Shown: piece by piece, positions 25,066-33,561 of the stretch
Numbering within the stretch: the first letter of the stretch is position 1
How the letters are laid out: each line of letters starts with the position of its first letter
NCBI GenBank assembly: GCA_937123825.1
Contig: CAKZKQ010000289.1
Location: 1-36,653, forward strand
Reading direction: 5' to 3'
DNA from: an uncultured Pseudomonadota bacterium
GTDB taxonomy: Bacteria > Myxococcota_A > Bradymonadia > Bradymonadales > GCA-2716585
Length of the DNA: 36,653 bases
The notes under the pieces: generated by a model
The model's database searches: none
Seen by the model: the letters and a program-made list of their open reading frames with translations, nothing else
What the model was told of the DNA's origin: nothing
Made by a program: the position numbers and the translations under genes

Positions 25066-26087
25066 AAGGGGGCTGTGTCGGGCTCGTCCAGCGGTGCGTC
25101 GTGGGGCACGGGATCAAGCGTCGGGGCACGCGGCCGCGTCGCCGCAGCTGCGGCCAGTAGACCTTCAGGGCGAGTGAGCATGGGGGAGGATGGATCGACA
25201 GACCATGGTCCTTGCGACTGCTCAAACTGTTCAAACTCCAGGCGCTCGACGGCCTCCTGCACGACCTGCGCACAGCGTCGCTCCAGCGCAGGCGTCCAGA
25301 CGTCCTTGAGGTTTCTGGCCAGCACCTCGGTCATGACTTCGCCCCAGAACCCAAAGTGCTCGGGTTCGGTCATGTAGCGCTCGTGAAAGCGCACCAGACG
25401 CTCCAGCGCCGCGCCAAAGACGTCGGGGTGGTGGGTGTTGGCGTGGAGGTCGGCGAAGAGCGGCGTCACCCAGGGCAGGATGGTCTTGAAGGGGTGTGGA
25501 AAGAGCGCGCGCAGTTCGGGGTGCAGGCCAAAAAAGGCCTTGTAGAAGCGCCAGACCAGCGCGCGTGCGCCGTTGTCCGGTTCATCCCGCCTCGCTTGTC
25601 GCGTCCTGAGCACGTCGAGATCCTCCCAATCGGCCTCGGGCGAGGATGCGGTGTCCTGCCGGGCCACACTGGACACATCGTCGGGAGGGGGTGAGGGCTT
25701 GAGGGCTCTTGCCTGGGGTTCTTGCATCCGCAGCGCGTCGAGCCAGTCCAGTTGGCCGATGCCATCCAAAAATGCCTGCGCGCTGGCCGCGGGTCCAATG
25801 AGAACCGATCGGGCCAGTTCGCCGGATTCGGCGTGGGGATCGGCCTCCTGGGCGGATACTGAGACCAAAGACCAACCTTGGCCGGGCTCAAAGATCACCG
25901 CCGCGACAACCTTCACAGCCCCCAACCCAACCCACAGCGCCCCAGCACCGTCGTGGTCCGTGACCAACCGGCGAAGGGCTGCGCGCGTTGTGGAGGCTCC
26001 TTGTGTCATGGCACCAAGTGGTTGAACGTCTGGCGTCGCCCAAAACTCCGCCCTTTGCTTGACGGTTCTTTTTGGTCGACCCGCCAT
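24909..26087 (-). CDS. globin-like protein with extra N-terminal domain
   Basis: Protein of 392 residues, first in its operon. Residues about 172-285 resemble single-domain bacterial globins. The line VWRFYKAFFGLHPELRALF carries a likely CD1 Phe (F196). FHERYMTEPEHFGFWGEV then matches the proximal-histidine segment, making H235 the probable haem ligand. DVWTPALERRCAQVV matches the last helices. The first 120 residues form an unrecognised domain (ALWVGLGAVKVVAAVIFEPG), and a Ser/Pro-rich linker joins them. The final 40 residues look like out-of-frame sequence and overlap the next gene. ATG at 26087 is used; ATG at 26009 is possible and neither has a good ribosome site. No signal peptide. It starts 57 bp from a divergent gene. 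Oxygen or redox sensing is a guess from the fold. Confidence 0.6.
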   Translation of the reverse strand: MAGRPKRTVKQRAEFWATPDVQPLGAMTQGASTTRAALRRLVTDHDGAGALWVGLGAVKVVAAVIFEPGQGWSLVSVSAQEADPHAESGELARSVLIGPAASAQAFLDGIGQLDWLDALRMQEPQARALKPSPPPDDVSSVARQDTASSPEADWEDLDVLRTRQARRDEPDNGARALVWRFYKAFFGLHPELRALFPHPFKTILPWVTPLFADLHANTHHPDVFGAALERLVRFHERYMTEPEHFGFWGEVMTEVLARNLKDVWTPALERRCAQVVQEAVERLEFEQFEQSQGPWSVDPSSPMLTRPEGLLAAAAATRPRAPTLDPVPHDAPLDEPDTAPFCAPCDARRLGGKPFKLNTPPRRFKHHPKPPIPSRCKMFGSRSTWTAANTAI

Positions 26088-26144
26088 GAGGTGGAATAAT
26101 ACAACACGCAATAAGGCTGACGCACGATATCAGGCAACGACAGG

Positions 26145-29100
26145 ATGGCATCAGGCGACGCAGAACACCAGCAAAACGCTTCAGAGAGCGCCCCAACACC
26201 ATGGTCAGAGGCGCTCCATGAAGTGATCTTGGACCAATACCCCTGGTCTGTGGCGGTGCCGTATGCCCTGGCGCATGCGCCCCGCGCCGATCGACTCGAC
26301 CGGCTGCGCAGGCTCTTGCAGAGTTATGAGTGCGCGCTGCGGCTGACGGGCATTTTGCTGTGGGCAGACCATCTCAAACACGGCACCTGGTTGCCCAGGG
26401 TGGCGCTGGCCAGCGTGGGCCTCAGCGCCCCGTGCGTGGATCGATGGCTGGAGTTGATCCAAGCCATTGCCAACGCCCCCACCCCGGCGACGTGCTTGAG
26501 CCCAGCGCTGCGCCACCACGCCGGACACCTGCTCCACTTGAGGGTCAAAGGCAAACTGGTCCACCCGGCCATGCGGCTGCTCAAAGAGCGTATGGAACGC
26601 CACAGCGCCGACTGGTCCACCGAAGAACTGGAGTCGGTGCTCGACCGACACCTGCCGCTGATGCAGGCGGCCATCGCGGCGCTCTCGCCGTTGGCCGACA
26701 TTGAGCTTGTCGGCAAAGCCGACCACCAAAAGCTCCTCGTGCTCAAAGGCCAACACGACGACCTGCACTCCAGGCCCAACACCGACGATCGTCTGGACAA
26801 GACCCTCAAACACCACGCGGTCGTGGCGCTGTGCGGCAATCGGCGCCTGGGGCTGGGCCCGCTGGCCGTCTTGCCGCTGGCCCTCAAGAGCGGCGGCCGC
26901 GATGGCATGGCCCTCTACGACGGCGCTGCGTATGGTTCGGCGCTCTATCAAGGAGCCCACAGCTACGAGCGCCGCAGCGACACCGCTGCCAAACTCCAGA
27001 TGCTCTTTGAGGCCACGCGCTGGGACCTGTCCAAATCCCCCGGACCTTACGAGGCCCTGGAGAGACGCGCCGCGCAGCACACCCAGTTGGCGCTCATGGC
27101 CGTGCAAGGCTCGCGGTATGTCCCCTCGACCTATCTGGAGCGCGAGGACGTCGATGGCCGACTGCAAGGATTTCTGGGCGACAACACCAGCGTGTGCCTG
27201 GTGCTCGGACAGCCGGGCAGCGGACGCGCATCGCTCCTGTGCCGCACGGCCGAGATGATGCGGGAAGCGCCCGGTTCCAAGGACATCCCGCTGCTTTGCC
27301 TGGACGCCGCCACCGGGCTCACGAGGCGGTTTATCGATGTCCTGAGCCAAGGCGACGCCGAAGATCTCGACGAGCTGCTTGAGGCCTGGGCCAAGCACGC
27401 GCCGCCGGGCAAGCGCTTGATATTGATGACCAACGTCCACCCCTGGGCCCACAAAGCCCCCGAGCCGTTCAAAACGCTCGATGTGTTGGCGCTGACCATC
27501 CACACCATCAATGAACGCGCTGGGCGCACGGTCATCAAGCTGATCGTCACCGCCGACGCCGCCCAATTTCACCTGGCCAGGGGTCAATGGCGCCGCGATC
27601 ACGACACCCCCTGCTTTGATCACGCCTTTGCCATGGCCCATTTTCCAGGCCATGGTACCGAGCGCCACCCCTACATGATGCTGCCGGGGCTGACCCCTGA
27701 CCAGGCTGCCCGCATCTACGCCTGGGCGGCCCACACCATCACCAAACCCTGCCCAGCGCCCTGGAACCAACTGGCTCCCAGTGTCCAGGAGGCCATGACC
27801 AGACCGCTGAGCATCCGACTCTTTCACATGGCCTTTAGCGGCGTCACGCGCCCTGCCCCCGAACACTGCCACGACGACGCGCTATGGGATCTGTGGCTGA
27901 CCAACCAGACCCAAACACACGGCAACGCTCTGGTGGATCACGCTCAGCGCTTGATGGAGGCCACAACGACCCACTCAAGGGGGCGCCTCAACCCGACATT
28001 GCTCTTTGAGACGCGCCACCGCTGGGTGGAGTCTCACAAGAATCAACCCGATCGCACCACCGCCGACACCTCCCCAAGCACCCTGTTGGAGCGCGCCGGC
28101 ATCATCCACCCCACCCCAGACGCAGGCTGGACGCTGTGCTGGCCGTCGATGGACGCCACGCTGGCGCTGTGGGCCACGGGCGACGATGATGGCCTGGAAC
28201 GATGGACGCTGCTGCCCAAGACCGCCTTGGTCAGCGCCATGAAGGTCACCTCAGGGGCTCGGCGCTGGCGGCGCTCAGCGCCCGACCTCATGGACCTCTT
28301 CCCACCCCAGGAAGACCACAGCGATGAAACCGAGCTGGCCCGCGTTCTGAGCGATGCGGCGCCTTGCAATGATCCATCGTCCAAAAACAGCTGGTTGGGG
28401 CAGTTGACCGCGCTGATGGGACAGGCCGACAACCCCGGCGACATGGCCCGCTGGAAACGGGTGCTCTTGTGGGGCGTCTATCCCATGCTGCGCGCCTCCT
28501 CCCAAAGCGCCCAGACACAACGGCGCCTGTTGGAGAGCCTGGCGCCGATCGCCGGACAGTTGACCGCGCGCGCCCCAGACAACCTCGAACACCTGCGCGA
28601 CCTGACCCGCATCTACCAACATCTGCGCGCGCTGACCGAGTTGCTCGAACCCGACGCCGCACGCGGCTGGGCCGAACGCGCCGATGTCATGTCGCGCCGC
28701 CTGGCCGAACAACGCTCCATCCACACAGGGCTCAGCGGCCACAGCTACCTCCAGGATCTGGCCCGCGCCTACCGCGCGATGGGCCCCATGATTCAAAAAC
28801 ACCTGGGGCACCTCGACGCCAGCGACACGCGCTCGTGGCAACGGCTCACAGGCGCCTACCAGCGCCTGGGCATCCGGCAGATGACCCAACAAGACCGTCA
28901 GGGCGCCCGCGACTGGCTCCACAAGAGCCGCGCGCTGGCAGAGCACCTGTCCAAGGTCGAGTCTCCCGACAAAGCCGGGCTCCAATCCATCGCCGAGATC
29001 TACCGTCGCCTGACGCTCCTTGAGCGCGACGAGAACCCCTCAGACGCCATGCGCTGGACCCGGCGCCGCATCAACGCCGTCAAATCACTGATGGCCCTGG

Positions 29101-30758
29101 AGCCCGACAACATCGAGTATCCCAGAGCCCTGGCGCGGTGCTTCAACCGCATGGGCGAAATGGAGGAACCCCGCTCTTTGCCCAACGCGCGCGACTGGTA
29201 CCAACGCGCCATGGACATCCGCGAGCAGTTGACCGACACACAACCGGGCAACGACGCGCTCATGGTGGAGCTCTCCAACGCCTACCACCGCATGGGGCAA
29301 ATCGACCGACACCTCCACCCCCACCACGCCAGCCAATGGTTCCAAAAAGACCTGGACCTGTGCGCGCGTCTGGTCTCCCTCCACCCCAACAACACCACCC
29401 ACGCCCGCAACCTCGCCATTGCCTACTATCGCCTGGGGCAGGCGCTGATGGAGGACGACCCCCAGAAGGCCAGGCAATGCTTTGAGCGCGATGTGGCGCT
29501 GTCGGAACAACTCCTCTCCGACCAGAACAACATCGAACAACTCGGGGAACTGGTGCGCTCCTACCAGCACCTGATCGACCTGGATCAGCAAGCGCGCCCC
29601 TCCCACGCACACCGCTGGGCCACCGCCGCGCTCACACACGCCCGGCGCATGGCGGTGCTGCAAAACGACAAACCCGAAGCCATCGCCACCCTCAGCCTCC
29701 TCTACCAGACCCTGGGGACGCTCGATATGGCCACCAACCCCAAGGAGGCCACCCGATGGCTTGAGGCGCTCGATGCACTTTGCCAGGCCCACGGAGACGC
29801 CGCCGCGCCCGGAAGCTCTGCGCTGGCGCTTCGCGCAGACTGCCAGGGCAAGCTGGGGCACATTCACCTCAACGCCAAAGCACTCAAAGACGCCCAACAA
29901 TGGCTCACCCAGGCGCTCGCCACGCGACGGGCGCTGCTCAAAACAACGCCCGACCTGTCCACGCTGCGGGCGGCCATCGATGACTGCCGCACGATGGCCG
30001 AGTTGGCCACCGAAGATCCCAAAGAAGAGCGGCGCTGGCTGGGACAAGCGCTCGAACTGCTGGACAACGACCAGTTGGCCCCCGCCAATGAGAACCGCTT
30101 GCGCGTGGCGCTGGTCTGCGACCGCATGGCTCAGATCGACGCGCGCCACGATGGACGCTGGGAGAGCCGCGCGCTGGACGCTCGCCTGGAGCTGGTCAAC
30201 CTCGACGCCCACCCCGGCCGCTTTGCCAGACGTTTGACCCGGATGCTCTATCAAGAGGGCACCCTGCAAATGGGCGAAGATCCCACCGAGGCCGTCAGAA
30301 GCTGGCTGCATCAACTCAACGATGGCCTGACCATGGCGCTGGCCTCCGACCGCAAAAATCCCCTCCACCAGCGCAACCTGGCGCTGTGCACGCTGCTGCT
30401 GGGCGACTTTGAGTTGGCACACGACCCCGACAAAGGCCGCACGCTCCACCACAAAGCGCTGGCCCGCTTTGAGCGACTCGCCTCGGTCCACTTTGACGAC
30501 GCGCGCTACACCCGGGATCTGGCCTGGAGCCTCCAGCGCAACGCCAAAATCCTCAAACAACAGCAGCCCGCCAAAGCCCGCGCCTTCAACGCGCGCCAGA
30601 TCGATGCCTGGAAGCGCCTGCTGGAGTTGGACCCGGAGCACCGCGAGGGCAGCCAGGCGTTGGCCGAAGCCTACGATCTGATGGCCCACCTGGCAGGACC
30701 CCTCGAACCTCAGTGGAAGGCCAAAGCCCTTGCGATCCGCGAGCGGCTCGGGCATTGA
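26145..30758 (+). CDS. large NTPase-like protein with TPR array
   Basis: Protein of 1537 residues. The N-terminal 130 residues are an alpha-helical region (for example DRLRRLLQSYECALRLTGIL) that resembles N-terminal regions of some large bacterial NTPases and kinases; that recall is uncertain. An NTP-binding-like domain follows with the P-loop LGQPGSGRASLL. The usual Lys is Arg (R361), and the Walker B-like line RLILMTNVHPW lacks an acidic residue. It therefore looks like an altered or inactive STAND-type domain. From about residue 800 to the end are TPR-like repeats with a spacing of 46-47 residues in the clearest part, for example LARCFNRMG, LSNAYHRMG and LAIAYYRLG. No signal peptide or membrane segment. 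It is divergent from the globin operon and 63 bp ahead of the methyltransferase gene. Function unknown; conflict-system or signalling scaffold roles are possible. Confidence 0.65.
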   Translation: MASGDAEHQQNASESAPTPWSEALHEVILDQYPWSVAVPYALAHAPRADRLDRLRRLLQSYECALRLTGILLWADHLKHGTWLPRVALASVGLSAPCVDRWLELIQAIANAPTPATCLSPALRHHAGHLLHLRVKGKLVHPAMRLLKERMERHSADWSTEELESVLDRHLPLMQAAIAALSPLADIELVGKADHQKLLVLKGQHDDLHSRPNTDDRLDKTLKHHAVVALCGNRRLGLGPLAVLPLALKSGGRDGMALYDGAAYGSALYQGAHSYERRSDTAAKLQMLFEATRWDLSKSPGPYEALERRAAQHTQLALMAVQGSRYVPSTYLEREDVDGRLQGFLGDNTSVCLVLGQPGSGRASLLCRTAEMMREAPGSKDIPLLCLDAATGLTRRFIDVLSQGDAEDLDELLEAWAKHAPPGKRLILMTNVHPWAHKAPEPFKTLDVLALTIHTINERAGRTVIKLIVTADAAQFHLARGQWRRDHDTPCFDHAFAMAHFPGHGTERHPYMMLPGLTPDQAARIYAWAAHTITKPCPAPWNQLAPSVQEAMTRPLSIRLFHMAFSGVTRPAPEHCHDDALWDLWLTNQTQTHGNALVDHAQRLMEATTTHSRGRLNPTLLFETRHRWVESHKNQPDRTTADTSPSTLLERAGIIHPTPDAGWTLCWPSMDATLALWATGDDDGLERWTLLPKTALVSAMKVTSGARRWRRSAPDLMDLFPPQEDHSDETELARVLSDAAPCNDPSSKNSWLGQLTALMGQADNPGDMARWKRVLLWGVYPMLRASSQSAQTQRRLLESLAPIAGQLTARAPDNLEHLRDLTRIYQHLRALTELLEPDAARGWAERADVMSRRLAEQRSIHTGLSGHSYLQDLARAYRAMGPMIQKHLGHLDASDTRSWQRLTGAYQRLGIRQMTQQDRQGARDWLHKSRALAEHLSKVESPDKAGLQSIAEIYRRLTLLERDENPSDAMRWTRRRINAVKSLMALEPDNIEYPRALARCFNRMGEMEEPRSLPNARDWYQRAMDIREQLTDTQPGNDALMVELSNAYHRMGQIDRHLHPHHASQWFQKDLDLCARLVSLHPNNTTHARNLAIAYYRLGQALMEDDPQKARQCFERDVALSEQLLSDQNNIEQLGELVRSYQHLIDLDQQARPSHAHRWATAALTHARRMAVLQNDKPEAIATLSLLYQTLGTLDMATNPKEATRWLEALDALCQAHGDAAAPGSSALALRADCQGKLGHIHLNAKALKDAQQWLTQALATRRALLKTTPDLSTLRAAIDDCRTMAELATEDPKEERRWLGQALELLDNDQLAPANENRLRVALVCDRMAQIDARHDGRWESRALDARLELVNLDAHPGRFARRLTRMLYQEGTLQMGEDPTEAVRSWLHQLNDGLTMALASDRKNPLHQRNLALCTLLLGDFELAHDPDKGRTLHHKALARFERLASVHFDDARYTRDLAWSLQRNAKILKQQQPAKARAFNARQIDAWKRLLELDPEHREGSQALAEAYDLMAHLAGPLEPQWKAKALAIRERLGH

Positions 30759-30774
30759 TGGCCCCCCGCGTGCA

Positions 30775-30794
30775 CAGGGGTGCCTCAACCCCTG
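30775..30794 (+). other. hairpin between the TPR and methyltransferase genes
   Basis: CAGGGGT (30775-30781) and ACCCCTG (30788-30794) form a perfect 7-bp stem with a 6-nt loop. It sits 16 bp after the stop of the large TPR gene and 12 bp before the strong AGGAGG ribosome site. No T run follows, so it is more likely an mRNA stability or attenuation element than a terminator. Confidence 0.4.
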
Positions 30795-30821
30795 ATGGCG
30801 CGCGTCAGGAGGATGCCGACG

Positions 30822-31646
30822 ATGATCCCACAAAATGTCCTGGAGTTGATGCGGTGCGCCGCGTGTGGCCACCATGAACTGACGCTCGGCACGCGCCGAG
30901 AGCCGGAGTTGGTGTGCGAGGGGTGCGGCGAGCGCTACCCCATGGTCGATGGCATCTTTGACATGGTGCCGCGCAGCGCGGTTCAGAAGTACCGCTATTA
31001 CCGCACCGACACCCTCCTGGACATGATCGCCCCCATTTACGACGCGATCGCACCGTTGATGAGCATGCTCTTGTGGGGCTGCCCGCCGCTTCGCTACGTG
31101 GACATGGCCCACCGCGCCGTGGGGCGCAGCGAAGGCGGCGTCTACCTTGAATGCCCCATCGGCACGGGGCTGGTTCTGGGACACATCCGCCCCGAGCACC
31201 TCGACGGGCCTTTCATTGGCATCAACTCCTCGTGGAAGATGCTGCGCCGCGCCCAGGAGCGCTTTGCCAACAACGGCATGGCCGATCAGGTCACGCTCCT
31301 GCGCGCAGACCCCGAACACCTGCCCATTCGCAACGGCGTGGTTCAGTCGCTCCAGTCCATCAACGGCCTGCACGCCTTTCACGAACGTCAGGACGTCATG
31401 CAGGAGTTTGATCGGGTGCTTTGCGACGGGGGCTTTATCTCGGGCAGCACGTTGGTGCGCGGCCAGGGCGCGGTGGCGGACGCCATTTTGAGCCAGGTTG
31501 AGCGCTACGGGGTCTTTCCGATGCTGCGCCGCCGCCGGTTTGTGCTCACAGAGCTGCGCCGGGCCATGCCCTACCGCATCCGCCACCAAACCTACGGCGC
31601 CGTGCGCGTCGTTGAGGGCGTCAAAGGCACCGACCCCAACGACTGA
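30822..31646 (+). CDS. SAM-dependent methyltransferase with N-terminal zinc ribbon
   Basis: Protein of 274 residues. The first 45 residues form a Trm112-like zinc ribbon, with CAAC and CEGC as two CxxC pairs (MRCAACGHHELT then LVCEGCGERYPMVDGIFDM). A class I methyltransferase domain follows. The SAM-binding glycine motif is LECPIGTGLVLGHI, and the next motif is FIGINSSWKML, where the usual acidic residue is Asn. LLRADPEHLPI and RVLCDGGFISG match later motifs of the UbiE/Methyltransf_11 type. The start at 30822 is set by AGGAGG (30807-30812) 9 nt upstream; the ATG at 30813 touches that site and is unlikely. It follows the large TPR gene by 63 bp and may be in the same operon. The substrate is unknown; small molecule, lipid or quinone are all possible. 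Confidence 0.8.
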   Translation: MIPQNVLELMRCAACGHHELTLGTRREPELVCEGCGERYPMVDGIFDMVPRSAVQKYRYYRTDTLLDMIAPIYDAIAPLMSMLLWGCPPLRYVDMAHRAVGRSEGGVYLECPIGTGLVLGHIRPEHLDGPFIGINSSWKMLRRAQERFANNGMADQVTLLRADPEHLPIRNGVVQSLQSINGLHAFHERQDVMQEFDRVLCDGGFISGSTLVRGQGAVADAILSQVERYGVFPMLRRRRFVLTELRRAMPYRIRHQTYGAVRVVEGVKGTDPND

Positions 31647-31652
31647 ACGCCA

Positions 31653-31674
31653 GGGCGTGTTTGCAAACATGCCC
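31653..31674. terminator. convergent hairpin, likely bidirectional terminator
   Basis: GGGCGTGT (31653-31660) pairs with ACATGCCC (31667-31674) through one G-U pair, with a 6-nt loop. It fills most of the 33-bp gap between the convergent methyltransferase and cNMP-binding genes. Neither side has a strong U-tract. The location makes a shared transcription end likely. Confidence 0.5.
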
Positions 31675-31679
31675 CAATC

Positions 31680-33428
31680 TTACGAAGTCTGCCCAACGAA
31701 GATGGGACGCAAGAGCACCAGGCGGCGCAGCTCCACGTCGATTTGTGGGTGACGCTGGATGAGGCTGGTGAGGCGAGCACGGCGCAGCAGCAGCAGCGTG
31801 CTGTCGGCGGTGGCACGCGCAGATGCCGACGCCACCGTGCGCCCCACGCTGAAGATGGTGCCAAAGAAATCCCCTTCTCCCAACGTCGCCAGCGGCTCCA
31901 CCTGGCCCGCCTTCTCCAAAACAAGCTCGCCGCGCGCCAGCAAATAGAGCCCCTGGGCGGGCTGCCCCTGGCGAACAATGAGTTGGCCGGCGTTGAGCTC
32001 AACGCGGGTAAACTCCTGGGAGAGCACCTCGCGCTCGGCGCTGTTGAGCGAGGAGAAGAGCTTGGAGCTCACCATGAGGTTGTTGAGCAGACGTTGGTGG
32101 TAGAAGGTCCACAAGACCTGCCAGATGGTCGGGTCGTGCTTGGCCAGACGGTTGAGGATCCGCTGGGGAAGCTCCAGCACCGTCACCTCTTCAATCGCGC
32201 GCACGCTGACCTTGGGGGGCTTGCCCGTCAGGACCTCAAACTCCCCAAAGAAGTCGCCGGGGTTGAGGTCTGAGAGGTGCTCGATGCCGTCGCGCGTGCG
32301 GCGTTCGACCCGCGCCAGTCCCTTGACCAGGACAAAAAGCCCGTGGTGATGGACGTTTTCATTGATGATGCACTGGGAGCGGCGCACGCGGCGCATCTGG
32401 AGGTCTTCGATGAACTGATCGAGCGTCCCCTGCGGCAGGCGCTCAAAGAGCGGCGATGGGGGGACGGTAATCGCATCGACGCTGACCATCTGATTGGGAT
32501 TGGGCAGCGAAGCGGGTCCGGGGCGGCCAAAGGGGTGGGACGTGGTCGAGCCGTTGACGGCCTGCTCCTGTCCACCACCAAGCGCGCTGAAGATAGAGTC
32601 CTGAATGAGCGCTTCGAGTTCGGGCTCAGGCACATCGGACGTGGCCGGGCCGTCCGAGATCATATCCTCGACAAACGAGACATCATCGATGGACTCGAGC
32701 ATCGAGGCCAACTCTTCTCCATCGAGCACGACCGCGTCTTCGTCGTCGTCGGGGATGGGTCTGGGGATGGGCGTGTACCTGGGCTCAGCGGGGGGTGGGG
32801 GCTCCGAGCGCATGATCTTCACGGCCTCCACCGTGGGGCGCTCGGTCGCTGGCTCCACAGGCCTGACGGGCGCTGCGCGGGCCACAGTCACTTCGCGGTG
32901 GACGTCGCGCTGGGCGGTCTGGCGCGAGAGCGCAGGCTGGGCGGTGGTGACCGCCAGGTGGACATCGGGCTGGGCCACGGCGCCGTCCCCAATCGGCTCG
33001 ACAGGCCGCGGGGTGCGCACCTCGGGGCGATCCAGCGCCACGATCTCGGTGCTGTGGATCTCGTTGACGGCGTCAGCGGCGGACAGGACGATCAGCTCTG
33101 GCTCTTCCTCTTCTTCCTCGACCAACGACGGCGGCTCGATGACCTCAACCACGCGCGCGTTGCGGGCTGGCTGCTGGGCGTAGAGCCGCGCCATCATCAA
33201 CTTGGCGTCTGTGTTGGAGGGATCCATCTCCAGAATGGCGCGGCAGGCCCCGATCGCCTTCAAGACGCTGCCTTTGCTGGCCAGCAACTCGGCGGCGGCC
33301 GTGTAGGCGCTGATGGCCTCGGTGCGACGTCTTGAGCGGCGCCACAAGAGCGCCAGCTTCAAGTGCGCGTCAACGTGATCGGGGTTTTGTGCAATGAGTG
33401 CCCGGAAATAGGCAATCTGCTCGTCCAT
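31680..33428 (-). CDS. TPR protein with two cyclic-nucleotide-binding-like domains
   Basis: Protein of 582 residues. The first 85 residues are TPR-like (MDEQIAYFRALIAQNPDHVD, then AIGACRAILEMDPSNTDAKL). A long acidic and Pro-rich linker follows (about 90-320). Two cNMP-binding-type beta-barrels then occur, about 325-445 and 445-575. The first has FFGEFEVLTGKPPKVSVRA, where the conserved PRxA of true cAMP/cGMP sites reads PPKV. The second has FFGTIFSVGRTVASASARA, with the FGE lost. Both sites are therefore diverged and may not bind nucleotide. There is no DNA-binding domain at the end, unlike CRP. ATG at 33428 is preferred to GTG at 33434, with AAGGG 5 nt upstream. No signal peptide. It converges on the methyltransferase gene. 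A cytoplasmic scaffold or sensor role is likely but unproven. Confidence 0.75.
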   Translation of the reverse strand: MDEQIAYFRALIAQNPDHVDAHLKLALLWRRSRRRTEAISAYTAAAELLASKGSVLKAIGACRAILEMDPSNTDAKLMMARLYAQQPARNARVVEVIEPPSLVEEEEEEPELIVLSAADAVNEIHSTEIVALDRPEVRTPRPVEPIGDGAVAQPDVHLAVTTAQPALSRQTAQRDVHREVTVARAAPVRPVEPATERPTVEAVKIMRSEPPPPAEPRYTPIPRPIPDDDEDAVVLDGEELASMLESIDDVSFVEDMISDGPATSDVPEPELEALIQDSIFSALGGGQEQAVNGSTTSHPFGRPGPASLPNPNQMVSVDAITVPPSPLFERLPQGTLDQFIEDLQMRRVRRSQCIINENVHHHGLFVLVKGLARVERRTRDGIEHLSDLNPGDFFGEFEVLTGKPPKVSVRAIEEVTVLELPQRILNRLAKHDPTIWQVLWTFYHQRLLNNLMVSSKLFSSLNSAEREVLSQEFTRVELNAGQLIVRQGQPAQGLYLLARGELVLEKAGQVEPLATLGEGDFFGTIFSVGRTVASASARATADSTLLLLRRARLTSLIQRHPQIDVELRRLVLLRPIFVGQTS

Positions 33429-33492
33429 AACCACCCTTGCGAAGTCTCATCACCCAACCGTCAGCCTGACATAAACCGTCACCAGACACCAC

Positions 33493-33498
33493 AGTATA
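33493..33498 (-). promoter_or_regulatory. possible -10 element for the cNMP-binding gene
   Basis: TATACT on the minus strand matches five of six bases of a sigma-70 -10 box, with a start point about 60 bp before the ATG at 33428. No good -35 lies at the usual spacing, so the call is tentative. Confidence 0.25.
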
Positions 33499-33561
33499 TC
33501 AGGCCAGCGCGGTCGCAAAGATTGCTGCCCACAATCGTCGCGGCCATCGCCAACGGCGAGC

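Noticed and set aside
25016..25273. A third minus-strand frame inside the globin/DUF4388 overlap
   Set aside because: Arg/Pro-rich sequence with no ribosome site; consistent with a shadow frame.
29085..31670. An 861-codon minus-strand frame opposite the TPR and methyltransferase genes
   Set aside because: It spans two plus-strand genes with clear repeats and motifs, and the product is biased and unlike any family.
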